A stretch of 64,000 nucleotides of DNA from Burkholderia metallica (lineage in GTDB: Bacteria > Pseudomonadota > Gammaproteobacteria > Burkholderiales > Burkholderiaceae): positions 372,001-436,000 of the forward strand of contig NZ_CADFDB010000001.1 of NCBI RefSeq assembly GCF_902832845.1, read 5' to 3'. The position numbers and the translations under genes were made by a program. Shown here in pieces: positions 56,385 through 64,000 of this stretch. The notes below the pieces were generated by a model. That model was not told the DNA's origin, searched no databases, and saw only the letters and a list, made by a program, of their open reading frames with translations. Position 1 is the first letter of the stretch. Each line of letters starts with the position of its first letter.

Positions 56385-56400
56385 TTTGCCGATTTGCGAT
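56385..56400 (+). promoter_or_regulatory. amine-regulon operator site 4 (upstream of porin)
   Basis: TTTGCCGATTTGCGAT. GATAGAGT starts 37 bases after the motif start. Lies 111 bases upstream of the porin ATG. Confidence 0.65.
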
Positions 56401-56495
56401 AGAGGTCCTGAATTTTCGCTGGATAGAGTCCTGTCACCCATATCGACAACACCATCGATCTGCACTGCGAATCGATGACCAAAGAGGGGCGGGAC

Positions 56496-57704
56496 ATGAA
56501 GACAGGACGACGACTGGCCGCGGCGGCGGCGACGCTGGGTTGCATCCACGCACACGCGCAGACCGCGGGCAGCGTGACGCTGTACGGCACCGTGGATACC
56601 GGCATCATCTACTCGACGAACCAGCAGTTCACGCGTGCCGACGGCAGCACGGGCGGCGGCCATGCGTGGCAGATGGGCGGCGGCAACCTCGTGCCGTCGC
56701 GCTTCGGCTTCCAGGGCGCCGAGCCGCTCGGCGGCGGGCTCGACGCGGTGTTTACGCTCGAGCAGCAGTTCCTGTCGGCGAACGGGCAGGCGCTGCAAGG
56801 CGGCACCGCGTTCAGCCGGCAGGCCTGGGTCGGGCTGCGCCAGGACCGGATCGGCACGCTTGGCCTCGGCCGCCAGTACGACTCGTACACCGACATGCTC
56901 GGCGCGTACGTGTCGAGCAACAACTGGGCGACGCCGTACGGCTCGCACCTCGGCGACGTCGACAACCTGAACGCCGCGTTCAACTTCAACAACGCGGTGA
57001 AGTTCACCAGCGCCGATTTCAACGGCCTCACGTTCGGCGGCACGTTCAGCTTCGGCGGGCAGGCCGGCGACTTTTCCGCGAAGCGCGGCTATGCGGTGGC
57101 CGCGACCTACACGCGCGCGCCGGTCGCGTTCTCGGTCGGCTACCTCGACCTGCACCAGCCGCTCGACGCGGCGCTCGGCGGCGCGAGCGGCTATATCGGC
57201 GATTTCGCGTGCAGCAACCCGGGCGCGATGTACTGCCTGCTACAGGATGCCGGCTCGATGCGCGCGTTCGGCGCGGGCGGCTCGGTCACGCTGGGCGCTG
57301 CGACGATCGCGCTCACCTACACGCATACGCGCCTCGGCGACAGCCGCTATTTCTCGACCGCCGCGCAGCCGCGCACGCAGGCGTTTACGTTCGATATCGG
57401 CGAACTGAACGCCACCTACATGTTCACGCCGGCGCTGCAAGGCGGCATCGCGTACATCTTCAACGCCGCGCATACCGACGGGCGCGGCACGACGCGGTTT
57501 CATCAGGTGAACGTCGGCACGAACTACAGCCTGTCGAAGCGCACGGCGCTGTATGCGGTTGCGATCGGCCAGATCGCGAGCGGGAAGGGGCTCGGCACCG
57601 ACGCGGACGGCAACGCGGCGAACTATGCGCAGATTCCGGTGCTCGCGAACAGCAACTCGACCCGGCAACTCGCGGTGATGGCCGGCATTCGCGTGAACTT
57701 CTGA
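56496..57704 (+). CDS. outer-membrane porin (Gram-negative general/specific type)
   Basis: 402 residues. Signal peptide about 1-21 (AHAQ), then SVTLYGTVDTGIIYST, the classic start of burkholderial porins; beta-strand alternation with RFGFQGAEPLGGGLDAVFTLEQ (loop and strand motifs), and a C-terminal Phe (RVNF). Trimeric porin allowing uptake of small solutes, presumably the amine. GAGGGGCGGG precedes ATG 56496; ATG 56475 is also in frame. Confidence 0.92.
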   Translation: MKTGRRLAAAAATLGCIHAHAQTAGSVTLYGTVDTGIIYSTNQQFTRADGSTGGGHAWQMGGGNLVPSRFGFQGAEPLGGGLDAVFTLEQQFLSANGQALQGGTAFSRQAWVGLRQDRIGTLGLGRQYDSYTDMLGAYVSSNNWATPYGSHLGDVDNLNAAFNFNNAVKFTSADFNGLTFGGTFSFGGQAGDFSAKRGYAVAATYTRAPVAFSVGYLDLHQPLDAALGGASGYIGDFACSNPGAMYCLLQDAGSMRAFGAGGSVTLGAATIALTYTHTRLGDSRYFSTAAQPRTQAFTFDIGELNATYMFTPALQGGIAYIFNAAHTDGRGTTRFHQVNVGTNYSLSKRTALYAVAIGQIASGKGLGTDADGNAANYAQIPVLANSNSTRQLAVMAGIRVNF

Positions 57705-57985
57705 CGGTCGGCGGCGCGAGTCGGCGCGCCGGTCAACTGGTGGAAAGCGATGCTTGAAAAAAATCGCCCGTGTGCTTAACTGAACGGTCGAGATCGACGG
57801 AAATCCCGTATCGCAAGCGATGGCGCGGAAGGTCGGGGGCGGCTATTCCGCCATTTTCATCAGGAACCGGATCGTTCCATCCGGCACCTTACACGCATCG
57901 CGGGGTGCCCGGCTTGCCGCTTGCCACAATACCTTCACGGTCGACGTGAACAATGGCGACGCTTCAGGCGACCGACGTGTCGCCG

Positions 57986-58007
57986 GCGTTGCACACGTGT
58001 GCAACGC
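57986..58007. promoter_or_regulatory. 22-bp perfect palindrome, LacI-type operator
   Basis: Core GTTGCACACGTGTGCAAC, extended by two symmetric bases on each side, centred 50 bases before the binding-protein ATG. This is the only strong symmetry in the 342-bp region 57705-58046 after the porin gene. Fits operators of LacI-family sugar regulators; the LacI gene follows the transporter operon. Confidence 0.75.
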
Positions 58008-58046
58008 ATGGTTGTCCCGCTACACACGCCGACCGAGAGAGACCAC

Positions 58047-59285
58047 ATGACCCTGTTGAGCCGCCTGCGCGTACTGTCCGCCGCCATCGCGCTGTCCTTC
58101 GCCGCCTCGCACGCCTGCGCGGCCGATCTCGTCATCGCAGGCCGCGACGACATCTACGGCAAGGGGCTGGCCGACGCCGTCGCCGGCTTCAACAAGCTGC
58201 ACCCGGGCACCGAGATCGAGCTGCTCAAGCTGCCGAACGCGAACCTGTACCAGAAGCTGAAGCTGTCGATGCGCGAAGGCACCGGCGCGTACGACCTCGT
58301 GATGATGGACGACACGTGGGCACCCGAATTCATCGGCAACGGCTGGCTGAAGCCGCTGCCGGCGTCGCTCGCGGACGCCGATCTCGTGCCGTCCGCCGTC
58401 GCGCTCGGCCGCAACGCGGCCGGGGCGCTATACGCGCTGCCGATCGTCGGCAACGTCGAGATGTTCGCGTACCGCAAGGACCTGCTCGCGAAGTACAAGC
58501 TGCAGCCGCCGCGCAACTGGGACGACGTGCTGAAGATCGCGCAGACCGTCGGCGGCGCCGACAAGAGCGTGTCGGGCGTGGTGTTTCGCGGCACGAAGGG
58601 CAACCCGGTCGTCACGGGCTTCCTGCCGATCCTGTGGGCGTACGGCGGCGACGTGTTCGACCATGCCGGCAACGTGACGATCGATTCGCGCGAAGCGCAG
58701 GCCGCGCTGAAGACGTTCCTCGCGCTGAAGGCGTTCGCGCCGAAGGACGTCGACGTGTACGGCGCGGCGGAAGTGCGCGACGCGCTGCAGCGCGGCACGG
58801 CCGCGCAGTCGATCGAGGTGTGGCCGGCCTGGGTGCCGGCGCTCGACGATCCGAAGCAGTCGCGCGTGGTCGGGCAGATCGCGCTGCAGCCGCCGCCCGG
58901 GCAGACCGCCGGCCCGGCGCCGATGCTCGGCATCTGGCAGATGGGGATTCCGAAGGATGCGCCGCACGCGAAGCTCGCGCAGGATTTCCTGGCGTACCTG
59001 ACCGCCCGCGACACGCAGACGCGCCTGGCCGGCATCGGCATTCCGCCGACCCGCCGCAGCGTGTTCAACGATCCGGCGCTGGTGCGGCAGTACCGCTGGT
59101 ATCCGGATCAGCTGAAGGCGCTCGAAGCCGGCCGTGCGCGGCCGCGCGTGAAGGACTGGCAGCAGGTCGAAAGCATTCTCGGCGACCAGTTGCAGCTCGC
59201 GCTGACCGGGCAGGCCGCGCCCGACGCCGCGCTGCGCCAGGCGCAGCAGAAGATCGCGCAGGCGACGGCCGCGGCCGGCAAGTGA
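58047..59285 (+). CDS. ABC sugar transporter substrate-binding protein (family 1)
   Basis: 412 residues. Signal peptide about 1-26 (HACA/AD), then VIAGRDDIYGKGLADAVAGFNKLHPGTEIELLKL typical of SBP_bac_1 with a sugar or polyol ligand. GAGAGA precedes ATG 58047. First gene of the operon, with two permeases but no ATPase. Confidence 0.9.
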   Translation: MTLLSRLRVLSAAIALSFAASHACAADLVIAGRDDIYGKGLADAVAGFNKLHPGTEIELLKLPNANLYQKLKLSMREGTGAYDLVMMDDTWAPEFIGNGWLKPLPASLADADLVPSAVALGRNAAGALYALPIVGNVEMFAYRKDLLAKYKLQPPRNWDDVLKIAQTVGGADKSVSGVVFRGTKGNPVVTGFLPILWAYGGDVFDHAGNVTIDSREAQAALKTFLALKAFAPKDVDVYGAAEVRDALQRGTAAQSIEVWPAWVPALDDPKQSRVVGQIALQPPPGQTAGPAPMLGIWQMGIPKDAPHAKLAQDFLAYLTARDTQTRLAGIGIPPTRRSVFNDPALVRQYRWYPDQLKALEAGRARPRVKDWQQVESILGDQLQLALTGQAAPDAALRQAQQKIAQATAAAGK

Positions 59286-59319
59286 CGGCGCGCGTCAACC
59301 CGTCGCCGGAGCGCGGCGC

Positions 59320-60189
59320 ATGAAAGCCTTCGGCCGCAGCCTGCCGTTCGTCGCGCTGCTCGGGCCGGCACTGCTGGTGCTCGCCGCGCTCGCGCTGTAT
59401 CCGGTCGCGCAGGTGCTGATCGACTCGTTCTGCCAGGTCGACTACTCGGCCGGCCGTCGCGCGTTCGCGGGGCTCGCGAACTATCGCGCGGTGCTCGGCG
59501 ACGACGCGTTCACGGCCGGCTTCGGCAACACGCTGCGCTTCACGATCGTCGCGTCGCTCGCCGAGGTCGCGCTCGGCTTCGGCCTCGCGCTGCTGTTCGT
59601 GCGCGCGTTTCCGGGCCGGCGCATCGCGTTGCCGCTCGCGATCCTGCCGATGATGCTGTCCACGCTCGTATGCTCGGCGATCTGGCGCAACTGGCTGAAC
59701 TTCGACGGCTTCCTGAACGCGCTGCTCGCGGCGTTCGGCGTCGAAGGCGTGCGCTGGCTGTCCGATCCGCATCTCGCGCTGTGGTCGCTCGCGCTCGTCG
59801 ACGTCTGGCAGTGGACGCCGATGGCGTTCCTGATCGTGCTCGCGGGGCTGCAGTCGATCCCGCAGGAGCTGTACGAGGCCGCGCGCACCGACGGCGCGAG
59901 CGAGTGGCAGTGCCTGCGCGACATCACGCTGCCGCTCGCGGCGCCGCAGATCGGCCTCGCGCTGCTGCTGCGCTCGATCGACACGTTCAAGCTGTTCGAC
60001 AAGGTCTATGCGCTGACGGGCGGCGGCCCCGGCAATGCGACGCAGACGCTGTCGACCTATATCTACGACACGGGCTTCCGCTTCTTCAACGTCGGGCCGG
60101 CGAGCGCCGCGTCGGTGCTGATGCTCGCGGCGTCCGCGCTGCTGGTTTCGGGGTACGTATGGCAGACGGTTCGCAGGCGGCGCGCATGA
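59320..60189 (+). CDS. ABC sugar transporter permease 1
   Basis: 289 residues, six TM segments, MalF/UgpA type. EAA motif near EAARTDGASEWQCLRDITLPLAAPQIG. CCGGAG precedes ATG 59320. Partner of the second permease, which overlaps it (ATGA). Confidence 0.92.
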   Translation: MKAFGRSLPFVALLGPALLVLAALALYPVAQVLIDSFCQVDYSAGRRAFAGLANYRAVLGDDAFTAGFGNTLRFTIVASLAEVALGFGLALLFVRAFPGRRIALPLAILPMMLSTLVCSAIWRNWLNFDGFLNALLAAFGVEGVRWLSDPHLALWSLALVDVWQWTPMAFLIVLAGLQSIPQELYEAARTDGASEWQCLRDITLPLAAPQIGLALLLRSIDTFKLFDKVYALTGGGPGNATQTLSTYIYDTGFRFFNVGPASAASVLMLAASALLVSGYVWQTVRRRRA

Positions 60190-61046
60190 CCGCGCGATCC
60201 GCGGGCATCTCGCGCGCGAGAACGGGCGCCGCACCCGGGCGCGCGATGCCGTGGGCGCTGCGCGTCGTCGCGCTCGCGCTATTGCTGCTGCCGTGCCTGT
60301 GGATGGCCGGCGCGGCGTTCATGCCGACGCTCGAACGCCTCGATCATCCGTTGCGGCTCTGGCCGGCCGCGCCGACCTTCGAGCATTTCGCGTCGGTGTG
60401 GTCCAACGGCATCGGCGCGCCGCTGTTCAACTCGCTGCTGGTCGGCTTCGGCACGACGCTGCTCGCGCTGGCGCTCGCGTTTCCGGCCGCGTACGCGCTC
60501 GTGCGGCTGCGCTTTCCCGCGCGGCTCGACCTGCTGTTCCTCGTGCTCGTGCTCGCGTTGAAGCTGATGCCGCCAATCACGATCGCGGTGCCGTTGTTCG
60601 CGCTCGCGAAGCGGCTGCACCTGCTCGATTCGACGCTCGGCCTGGTGCTCGCGTACCAGATCTATGCGTTGCCGATGGCGATCTGGATGCTGCTCGCGTT
60701 CGTGCGCGACGTGCCGATCGAATACGAGGAAGCCGCGTGCATCGACGGTGCGGGGCTCGCGCGACGGCTCGTGCAGATCGTGCTGCCGCTGTGCGCGCCG
60801 GGGCTGATCGCGACCGCGATCTTCGTGTTCATTGCCGCATGGAACGAATTCCTGATCGCGCTGCTGTTCGTGTCGACGCCGAGCCGCTTCACGCTGCCGC
60901 TCGCGATTGCCGGCTACGTGACCGAGAACGGGATCGACTGGGGCGACCTGATGAGCGCGGGGCTGATGGCGTCGCTGCCCACGCTGGCCGTGGCCGGCTA
61001 CGTGCAGCGCTACCTGCTGCGCGGGTTCGCGGGCGGCCTGAAGTGA
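60186..61046 (+). CDS. ABC sugar transporter permease 2
   Basis: 286 residues, six TM segments, MalG/UgpE type, EAA motif near EEAACIDGAGLARRLVQIVLPLCAPGLI. Overlaps permease 1. No ATP-binding subunit follows; convergent with the LacI gene 32 bases away. Confidence 0.92.
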   Translation: MTARSAGISRARTGAAPGRAMPWALRVVALALLLLPCLWMAGAAFMPTLERLDHPLRLWPAAPTFEHFASVWSNGIGAPLFNSLLVGFGTTLLALALAFPAAYALVRLRFPARLDLLFLVLVLALKLMPPITIAVPLFALAKRLHLLDSTLGLVLAYQIYALPMAIWMLLAFVRDVPIEYEEAACIDGAGLARRLVQIVLPLCAPGLIATAIFVFIAAWNEFLIALLFVSTPSRFTLPLAIAGYVTENGIDWGDLMSAGLMASLPTLAVAGYVQRYLLRGFAGGLK

Positions 61047-61078
61047 CGCGCGGCGTGGCCGCGCCTGCTGTCACGACG

Positions 61079-62101
61079 TCACGCGCAGCTTGCCCGCACG
61101 ATTTGCGTGACCGGCACGACACGCGTGCGCGACGGGCCGTCGAACGTCTGCATCCGGTCGGCGAGCAGCTCGATCGCCGCGTGCGCGAGGCCGCGCGTGT
61201 CCTGCCGCAGCGTCGTCAGCCGGTACGCATCGTATTCGGCGGCCGGAATGTCGTCGAAGCCGACCACGCGGACGTCGTCCGGCACGCGCAACCCGAATTC
61301 GCTGCGCGCGACGTCGATCACGCCGAGCGCCAGCAGGTCCGACGAGCAGAACACGCCGTCGGGCCGCTGGCCGTTCGCGAACAGTTCGCGCGCGGCCTCG
61401 ATTCCGCTCGCATGGGTGTCGGACGGGGTGTCGAGCACGTGCGCGAGCGTCGCGCCGAACGCGTCGCCGCGCGCGATCGCCTGCTCGAACGCGGCGGCGC
61501 GCGACTGCGCGCTGTAGCTCGCGCCGCGCGGCCCGACGAACGCGAGCCGGCGTGCGCCGGCGCGCACGAGCCGCTGCGCCGCATGGGCAGCGCCCGCCGC
61601 ATTGTCGCTGACGACGACGTCGGCGCCCGGCAGGTTCGCGTCGCGATTGATCATCACGACCGGAATCCGGTGTTCGAGATACTGCTGCGCGACCGACAGC
61701 GGCGGCGACGCGGACGTCATCACGAGGCCCGCGATCCGGTAGCTGAGCAGCTGCTCGAGCGATTGCCGGACCTGACGCGGATCTTCCGCATTGGTCACGA
61801 GCGGCGTCAGCGCGCGCTGCCCGAGCGCGGCCATCAGGTCCGACAGCAGCCGCGCGCGGAACGGGTTCTCGAACCCGGCCGTCACGACGCCGATCATGCT
61901 GCTGCGCTGCGTGATCATGTCGCGCGCGATCAGGTTGACCTGGTAGCCGAGCGCGCGTGCTGCGGTCATCACGCGCTCGCGCGTCTGCGGTGCGATGCTC
62001 GCCGTCGGCGAAAACGCGCGCGACACCGCGGAGCGCGAGACGCCGGCGCGCGCCGCGACATCCGACGCCGTCACCCACGGTTTTCTTTCCTTGTCATTCA
62101 T
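61079..62101 (-). CDS. LacI-family transcriptional repressor
   Basis: 340 residues. N-terminal HTH (residues about 11-35; TASDVAARAGVSRSAVSRAFS), hinge helix, and a periplasmic-binding-like effector domain (about 65-335; SSMIGVVTAGFENPFRARLLSDLMAAL). It points away from the transporter, toward it at the 3' end, and is divergent from the PI-PLC-like gene. Presumably binds the palindrome at 57986. Confidence 0.92.
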   Translation of the reverse strand: MNDKERKPWVTASDVAARAGVSRSAVSRAFSPTASIAPQTRERVMTAARALGYQVNLIARDMITQRSSMIGVVTAGFENPFRARLLSDLMAALGQRALTPLVTNAEDPRQVRQSLEQLLSYRIAGLVMTSASPPLSVAQQYLEHRIPVVMINRDANLPGADVVVSDNAAGAAHAAQRLVRAGARRLAFVGPRGASYSAQSRAAAFEQAIARGDAFGATLAHVLDTPSDTHASGIEAARELFANGQRPDGVFCSSDLLALGVIDVARSEFGLRVPDDVRVVGFDDIPAAEYDAYRLTTLRQDTRGLAHAAIELLADRMQTFDGPSRTRVVPVTQIVRASCA

Positions 62102-62107
62102 CGATTC

Positions 62108-63028
62108 ATGATTCCTTCGAGCCACGATACGTGCATGCCGTCTGCCGACTGGATGTCGGCGCTCGACGACGCGCGGCCGCTGCATACGCTGACCCTACCG
62201 GGCAGTCATGACACCTGTGCGTATACGGTCGACGACCTGCTCGTGCGCACGCAGCGCGCGCCGCTCGATGCGCAGCTCGCGCACGGCGTGCGGCTGCTCG
62301 ACATCCGTTGCCGGCACGTGCGCGATGCGTTCGACATCCATCACGGCGGCATCGCGCTCGGCATGACGTTCGACGACGTGCTGGCGACCTGTGCGCGCTT
62401 TCTCGATGCGCACCCGCGCGAATGCATCGTGATGTCGGTGAAGGACGAATGGCCGGCGCACGCGTGCACGCGCAGTTTCGACGCGACGTTCGACGCGCAT
62501 CGCGCGCGGCAGCCGCGGCTGCGCTGGCATGCCGGCGGCACGCTGCCCGCGCTCGGCGACGTGCGCGGCGCGATCGTGCTGCTGCGGCGCTTTCGCAGCA
62601 GCCGGCCGCTCGGCATCGACCTGACCGCGTGGCCCGACAACGCGACGTTTTCGATCGACCATCCGGACGGCGCATTCGTGATCCAGGATGAATATCGCGT
62701 GCCGGTGGTCGCGTCGATCGCGTGGAAGTGGCGTGCGATCGACGCGCTGCTCACGCACCTGCCGTTGCCGGACAGCGGCCGCTGGGCGATCAGTTTCTGC
62801 AGCGGAACGGGGATGGGCGCGAATCCGTCGGTGGTCGCGCACGGCGACGGCCGCGTGCAGGGCATTCATGCGCGGCTGGCCGAACGCTTGCGCACGCAGC
62901 GCGGCCCGTGTGGCGCGATGCTGCTCGACTTCTGCGATGACGACGACTGGGCGCTGGTGCGCGCGTTGATCGAATGCAACGACTCTGCGCCGGCGCAGCG
63001 CGTCTGGCGCAAGACGTTGCGCTGTTAG
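62108..63028 (+). CDS. phosphatidylinositol-specific phospholipase C-like domain protein
   Basis: 306 residues (ATG 62135 gives 297). PI-PLC X-type features: TLPGSHDTCAY with catalytic His, GVRLLDIR, DIHHGGI with the second His, and SVKDEW. No signal peptide, so cytosolic or exported otherwise. Could cleave phosphoinositol or related phosphodiesters. Only 6-33 bases separate it from the LacI start. Overlaps the convergent hydrolase gene by 4 bases. Confidence 0.8.
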   Translation: MIPSSHDTCMPSADWMSALDDARPLHTLTLPGSHDTCAYTVDDLLVRTQRAPLDAQLAHGVRLLDIRCRHVRDAFDIHHGGIALGMTFDDVLATCARFLDAHPRECIVMSVKDEWPAHACTRSFDATFDAHRARQPRLRWHAGGTLPALGDVRGAIVLLRRFRSSRPLGIDLTAWPDNATFSIDHPDGAFVIQDEYRVPVVASIAWKWRAIDALLTHLPLPDSGRWAISFCSGTGMGANPSVVAHGDGRVQGIHARLAERLRTQRGPCGAMLLDFCDDDDWALVRALIECNDSAPAQRVWRKTLRC

Positions 63029-63981
63029 CGCAGATTGGCGCTGAAGAACGCGAGCGCCTTCACGTCGAGCGTTTCGTGGAATGCCGCGCGATCGAATCCG
63101 TTCGCATCGGTACAGACTTCAGGCGAGACCTGCGCCAGTTGTTCAGGGCACGGCGCGAGAAACGCGAAATGCGCGGAATTCGGCACGACGTGGAATTCCG
63201 GTCGTTGCGGCAGCATGCCGGCCAGCGCGCGGACGGTTTCCGGCTCCACGCCGTCGCCGCCGGCTTCGGACCCCCAGAGCTGGATCGGCGCGTGCACGTC
63301 CTTCAGCGAATCGGCGGTCGGAAATTCGTTCAACGGGTCGGCGATCACATAGGCTTTGATCCGCGGATCGTGCGTCAGCGGTTGGTGCGGCAGGTCATGG
63401 TCGCGTATCTGCCTGCAGATCAGCCAGGTCGGGTCGGGGCAGGCGACCCGCGCATGGACGAAATCCGGATTGGCGCCGGCCAGCACGAGGCCCGTATAGC
63501 CGCCGCGTGAAAAGCCGAAGAAGCCGATCCGCGCGGGGTCGATATGCGTGGCGTCGGGCCCGTTTGCCAGCATGTAGTCGACGAGACGCTTGATGTCCTC
63601 CGGCCGCTCGGCGAGCTCGCGAAGGTCGGCCGCGCGGCTCATGTCGGTATGCGTGTCGCCGGGATGGTTGATTGCCGCGACGACGTAGCCCGCATCGGCC
63701 AGCGTTTCGGCGAGGTCGTGATGCCCGAAGTACGTGCCGGCATGCCCGTGCGAAATCACGACGAGCGGCAGCTTGTCGCCGACGGTCGGACAGTTGCGTT
63801 GCCCTTTCAGCACGAACGGGCCGATCGTCAGCGATTGCGCGGGTGCTGCGCAGGGCGTCCAGATGGCCGCGCGCAGTTCGGGGCCGGCCGCGTCGGCCGG
63901 GATGCTGACGAACTTGATACCGGCCGCGTGCGCGAGCGTCGCGGACAGGCAGAGAAGGACAGCCGGGAGCCAGGTTTTCAT
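63025..63981 (-). CDS. secreted alpha/beta hydrolase (dienelactone hydrolase/PAF-acetylhydrolase-like)
   Basis: 318 residues. Signal peptide about 1-19 (LAHA/A). Nucleophile elbow GFSRGG near residue 158, SHGHAG upstream (oxyanion region), a His in NSAHFAFLAP near the C-terminus. Probably an esterase or lipase. A Cys-rich C-terminal part (CP, VC) may form a disulphide. Convergent with the PI-PLC gene. Confidence 0.87.
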   Translation of the reverse strand: MKTWLPAVLLCLSATLAHAAGIKFVSIPADAAGPELRAAIWTPCAAPAQSLTIGPFVLKGQRNCPTVGDKLPLVVISHGHAGTYFGHHDLAETLADAGYVVAAINHPGDTHTDMSRAADLRELAERPEDIKRLVDYMLANGPDATHIDPARIGFFGFSRGGYTGLVLAGANPDFVHARVACPDPTWLICRQIRDHDLPHQPLTHDPRIKAYVIADPLNEFPTADSLKDVHAPIQLWGSEAGGDGVEPETVRALAGMLPQRPEFHVVPNSAHFAFLAPCPEQLAQVSPEVCTDANGFDRAAFHETLDVKALAFFSANLR

Positions 63982-64000
63982 GTCGATTCCCCTCCGCTGC

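Overview
The window is about 67% GC, has dense short-spaced genes, strong third-position GC bias and a Burkholderiales gene repertoire (VpsR-like sigma-54 activator, creBCD, PiuC operon, many LysR/AraC regulators beside single catabolic clusters). It looks like a secondary replicon of a Burkholderia, most likely of the cepacia complex. This assignment is inferred from gene content; no rRNA, tRNA, insertion sequence, phage or CRISPR array was seen.

Layout. 1-7.7 kb: end of an Ala/Pro-rich protein, a small secreted protein, a VpsR-like sigma-54 activator, an RcsB-like response regulator, a chemoreceptor and a ketopantoate-reductase-like enzyme. 7.9-16 kb: an AraC regulator followed by one operon with a ribose-type ABC importer, a zinc polyol dehydrogenase, an FGGY kinase and an L-xylulose-reductase-like SDR, together a plausible polyol/ketose pathway. 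16-23.5 kb: MocA-like transferase, VanX-like dipeptidase, a Phd/VapC pair, the piuC-sel1-TonB receptor iron operon and a FitAB-like pair. 23.6-25.4 kb: an aspartate carbamoyltransferase fused to an N-terminal HTH, with a perfect palindrome over its own promoter, then entericidin. 25.4-33 kb: a DMT exporter, an AraC regulator, a MoaF/SDR pair, a cupin, a DapB-like protein, a frameshifted sterol-desaturase remnant and an SDR. 33-37 kb: creB-creC-creD, with six CreB-box-like repeats at 11-bp spacing before creD. 37-48 kb: MFS transporters, LysR regulators, SDRs and small catabolic genes, then a zinc metallopeptidase. 49-57.7 kb: a LuxR regulator, aldehyde dehydrogenase, class III aminotransferase, APC permease, DUF3156-like protein, AraC regulator and porin, apparently an amine-catabolism regulon. 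58-62 kb: a sugar ABC importer without an ATPase, its LacI regulator and an operator palindrome. 62-64 kb: a PI-PLC-like enzyme and a secreted hydrolase.

Most notable signals: (1) the HTH-ATCase fusion with a 21-bp palindrome across its -10 region and a partial copy of that palindrome at the domain junction; (2) a direct-repeat motif (TTTGCCGATTTGCG) upstream of four transcription units of the amine cluster at a nearly fixed distance from a -10-like element; (3) the phased CreB repeats; (4) a perfect 22-bp LacI-type operator; (5) two gene remnants, one with an 11-bp tandem duplication that explains its frameshift.
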